From assembly GCA_030765065.1 (NCBI GenBank), contig CM060975.1, positions 106,288,094 through 106,352,093 of the forward strand: a stretch of DNA of 64,000 nt. The letters run 5' to 3'. The translations under genes and the position numbers were made by a program. Each line of letters opens with the position of its first letter. Position 1 is the stretch's first letter. The DNA is from Deroplatys truncata. Taxonomy: Eukaryota > Arthropoda > Insecta > Mantodea > Mantidae. The notes beneath the pieces were generated by a model. That model ran no database searches. It had not been told where the DNA came from and worked only from the letters and a program-made list of their open reading frames with translations. Shown piece after piece: positions 60,606 through 64,000 of the stretch.

Positions 60606-61083
60606 TAAGTATGTTCATCAAAGATTTTCACCTGCTACCTTTTACTTGGAAAATTTTCGTATTTCTTTATTTTCTCAGAAATGACTCTAACGATTTTGGT
60701 TAAAATGTAACATATTTGAGATATCTTGAATTTTCTGTGAATAACCTGTAAGTCCTCTTCATACTGGTTGTATACCTGAAAAATCAAAAGAGATAGAAAC
60801 TTAACTATGAATGAGCAATATGCTGCATGTTTAAATTTTTTCCAACTGTAAGGGTATCTTCTTAGGACATTCTTGTAAGTCTGCAGTACTTTTATTTGCA
60901 TTGCAAGAGCTCGTTACCGCAACTAAACAATTGAATGGCGTTTCTGTATGTTTTATGTAAGTAAGCACTTATTGCTTAATTTGAAATCATTCATAGGCAG
61001 AAATATGTCGTGAATAAGTAACATGGATACAAGAATCACAGCATGTAGTGGACGTATGTGAATTTGTAATGGGCGTAGAAAGT
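60606..61083 (+). repeat. B/M fragment, degraded
   Basis: ATCAAAGATTTTCACC, CTACCTTTTACTTGG and ATGACTCTAACGATTTTGG are B phrases. The end is unclear. Confidence 0.55.
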
Positions 61084-61107
61084 TGTACCAGTGACCTGAT
61101 CAGATTT

Positions 61108-61999
61108 TTACTTTCTCTACCCCGTACATAGTAGGTAGAGAAGGTATTGCATTCCACCCAAAAATTCGATACCCAGATTTCGCCCGGAAATGCATGTTTT
61201 GAGGCCCCCTAAATCCAAAAAAAACATTTGTAGAAAAAGGTCCGTGCGTGTGTCTGTGTGGTGCGAACAGCATAACTCAAAAACGAAAAGTTGGATAAAT
61301 ACCAAACATGGTATATATGTTTAATATCTTCCAAGGATGCGACACGAAGATTTTCAAGAAAAACTCCCCACCCCAACTACCGTTTACTTGGAACTCTTTT
61401 CGAAAGTTTTGATTTTTTAAAAAAAATGATTAACAGTTTTGATTAAAGCACCGTATAATAAAGATATTTACGACAAATAAAAAATATATTTTGAGTTTTC
61501 TGAGAATACCCTATTAAGTTCCTCTTCATTCGGAAGAAATTTTGTATAATCCTGTATAATTGGTAAGCGTTAAGCGATAGACGAAAACGTACTACACCAG
61601 AAATTAGGTCTCTTTAAAGCATATAATTTAAGTAAATTCAAATAAATTTTTTGTAGCATAGGCTATTTATTAGATAGCCGTTATTAAAAGTTCGAATTAT
61701 TCATTACTTGGTGATTCTCTTAATGTCCTGTCAACATTCAGTTGTTTTTTGGCGATTGCATGGAAACAGTATAGAATTTTAAGGCCAGCGTATAGTGTCC
61801 AGTTCTTAAGACATTTGACTATCGCTGTTCTCTTTTTATCTTTAACGAAATGTGTAATGCAGCTTTTTTTTGGTAAAGGCTTATCTCGATTAAAACGTAG
61901 TAGGTATAAATATAAACTTTAGTAAGAGTAATTTGTATGCCCACTAATAAACGATAAGAGGATAGAGAAAGTCGCGTGAATGTACCACATCAGATTTTT
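61108..61999 (+). repeat. H/B/M copy, subfamily 2
   Basis: H start TTTACTTTCTCTACCCCG, TG repeat, AAATACCAAACATGGTATAT, then the M variant with TCCTGTCAACATTCAG and the end GATAGAGAAAGTCGCGTG, CACATCAGATTTTTT. Confidence 0.85.
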
Positions 62000-62720
62000 T
62001 AGAAAAACTTCCGTGTGTGTGTGACTGTGAACAGCATAACTCAAAACATAACTTGGTATTTAAGTTCAGTACCTTCCGAAGATGCATCACAAAGACTTTC
62101 AAGAATATACCCCTAACCCAAACTACCCTTTACATGGAACATTTTTCGAAAATTGTTATTTTCTAAAACAACATTGCTCCAAGGATTCTGATTAAAATAC
62201 CATGTATTAAAAGATAATTATATGATAAATAACATATATATCTTGAATATTCTGGGAATGGCCTTTTAAGTCCACTTCATTCAGAAGGAACTTTGTATAA
62301 TCCTGTATAACTAGTAAACGTTAAGCGATAGACAAAAACGTGCTAAACGGAAAATGCAATTTATTTCAAATAAATTCTTTGTGGCATCAGCCATTTCTGA
62401 GATATCCGTTATTAATGGCTCGAATTCTTCAATACTTAGCCATTTTTTTAAAGTCCTGTCGATTTTCAGTGTTTCTTGTGATGTCATTGAGAGAATATGG
62501 AATTTTAAGCCCAACGTATAGTGTCCAGTTCTAAAACATTTGCTTATCGCTGTTCTTTTTGTATCTAAAGCGAAATTTGCAATGCAATTATTTCTGGAAA
62601 GGTTTATTTAAATTAAATTCAAGTAGATAGGAAAATAAACTTTCGTAAGAATAATTTGTACACACACTAATAAGCGATGGAGGTTAAAGAAGATCATGCG
62701 AATGCAATGCATCAGATTAT
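62000..62720 (+). repeat. headless B/M copy, subfamily 2
   Basis: Begins in B (AGAAAAACTTCCGTGTGTG) directly after the T-tract of the previous copy, as at 34418. It ends with GCGAATGCAATGCATCAG. Confidence 0.8.
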
Positions 62721-63350
62721 TTCTGTACTTTTGCAACATACCTGGAAGCAGATAGAGGTTAAGCTTTGAAAAATTAAAATTAGGTATTTTAATTATTGCT
62801 TTATGTGTTTGTTTATTTTAAGCATTTTCAGTTGTTTTTAACTCGTTTTAGTATGATGTGTAATATCGAATATACAACTTATGCAAGGGATACTCTTATG
62901 ATACGGGCAGACATAATCAAACTCACTGGTTTAGACATCCTAATGTATATATAAGCTAGTATGTAATTTATTTGCGCTAATAATACAAACATTGGTTACA
63001 TGTTTAAACTAGAATTCAGAAATGTGTACAAGTGCATAAGGTAATCTGTCCTCAGGTTTCCCCCCCTTTTTTTTAAAGATTTTAATGTCGTTTACTGTTG
63101 TAAACACTGCTGTAATTATTTGCATGAGGGAAATACACTTACGCGCGCTCAACCTTACAATATTTCAGAAAGCGATTGCTGCCAGGTTAACAGTGCTGCT
63201 AGTGCATGTAAAAAAAATCTGTTATGTTGCACAGTCCGACTTTTAAAGAGTGTGTTGCTATGTGATGGCTTTAAAATTCATTCTCCTTGTATGATCACGA
63301 TAAAAAACGAAGCGTGTAGCGGTTCCCCGTCATAGGTAGGTGGTTCTTAC
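62721..63350. other. unassigned
   Basis: No coding or repeat pattern. It would be the first-intron start of the candidate gene at 63351-63412. Confidence 0.4.
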
Positions 63351-63412
63351 CTTGCGTCGTCGTCATCCTTGCCGCTACTTCGTAGGGGGTCGCTTTCAGG
63401 AATCGATTTCAT
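63351..63412 (-). CDS. candidate first coding exon of an unidentified gene
   Basis: Minus strand. ATG at 63412 opens MKSIPESDPLRSS and then GKDDDDA, and leaves two bases (AG) before the strong donor CGCAAG|GTAAGA. An in-frame TGA lies upstream, and the surrounding 120 bp are clearly CpG- and GC-richer than the window. The sequence looks like a polar, acidic cytosolic N-terminus. No next exon was found leftwards before AMACR. Splicing to the AMACR leader acceptor would run into a stop, so it is not an AMACR N-terminus, though a leader-only role is not excluded. Confidence 0.45.
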
Positions 63413-64000
63413 CGATGTCCGCGGGAAGCACGTCGTCGTCGTATCTCAGGGTTATCTGTTGGCGAATCGATCTGAAATTCGCTACTGTGATTATGTCAGG
63501 TAGGATACAGTAGTGGTGATGCAAGGATATTGTCTTGAAAAACACTGTTTTCACTTTTCTCACTCCGGTGCGACTTTATGCTAGAAATCCTGCAAGATTC
63601 TCTGGTATTCCCTAACACGTGTGATTCTTTTAAAACTGTCTTCCCACTATTGTCTCTTGGTCCATTAAAGTTGCTCCAGCTAGTTATTTAATATCTCGGT
63701 GCTCTATCACCGTTCTTTAGATTCGCGCGAACTTGAAGTAGTCACTTGACAAACATTAATTCGTTTATGAGCATGTACATAATTATATCGACGAAGACCG
63801 TTAACACATTACATAAATATTTCACCTATATCACTTTATAATTGCATAATTGCAGGCACTTAGCAAATTTCGGAACTTAGCATTCTTTTCTACCTCGGAG
63901 TACTACGTGTTCACTTAACGAAGAATAATGACAGACTTACGTTTGCATACATCAGCTTGCTACTAGCCTCTCCGGACGTATTAACACGCAACCACGTCTT
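63413..64000 (-). promoter_or_regulatory. upstream region of the candidate exon
   Basis: Contains the CpG-rich 63413-63480 leader with CGACGACGACG. No TATA box or other decisive element was seen. A promoter here is inferred only from the neighbouring start exon. Confidence 0.3.

Noticed and set aside
23872-63412. Start exon at 63.4 kb as the N-terminus of AMACR
   Set aside because: Splicing its phase to the acceptor at 23925 or 23922 leads to TAA before the AMACR start, and the family N-terminus is already complete at MALKG.

Overview
The window is eukaryotic, AT-rich, intron-bearing and crowded with decayed transposons, tRNA-derived SINEs and microsatellites. This points to a large repeat-rich insect genome. 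A polyneopteran such as a cockroach, termite or stick insect is my guess from the SINE style, but the sequence does not prove it. There is no bacterial-type gene organisation, and most open frames are chance or repeat-derived.

One complete protein gene is readable. It is alpha-methylacyl-CoA racemase (AMACR) on the minus strand, with five coding exons between 23872 and 2441. All junctions are GT-AG with consistent phases and the product is 379 residues ending in the peroxisomal signal SKL. Its introns hold a mariner relic, a hAT-like relic with a nested TIR insertion, four LINE or DNA-element relics in all, and several copies of the main repeat family. A leader exon fragment with an acceptor lies just upstream of the start codon, so the true promoter is further right. 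Two more gene starts are suggested at the right side: a 19-nt plus-strand start exon at 57894 behind two CCAAT boxes, and a 62-nt minus-strand start exon at 63412. Their downstream exons were not found.

The space from about 12.5 kb to 62.7 kb is dominated by a non-coding family of more than 20 copies. It is built from three modules: H (about 119 bp, starts ACTTTCTCTACTACG), B (about 550 bp, carries a TG-rich microsatellite) and M (about 230 bp, ends near GTAGAGAAAGTCATGTGAG). Modules meet at T-tracts. At 33.4-37.3 kb they form the mosaic H-H-B-M-B-H-B-H-B-M-M-M-M'. The canonical order appears to be H-B-M(n). No coding capacity was seen in it.

Region by region: 0-2.4 kb, AMACR 3' flank with a WD40-like fragment; 2.4-23.9 kb, AMACR; 24-28 kb, mostly unassigned, possible AMACR promoter; 28-37.5 kb, H/B/M repeats, a tRNA-SINE, a TSD-bounded retroposon and a short MITE; 38.5-44 kb, two LINE relics and four copies of one SINE; 45.6-48.3 kb, one H/B copy split by two TIR elements, one of them carrying another SINE; 49-56.4 kb, a SINE, degraded repeats and a LINE 3' half; 57.7-58 kb, a candidate promoter and start exon; 58.8-62.7 kb, further H/B/M copies; 63.3-64 kb, a candidate start exon and its upstream region.
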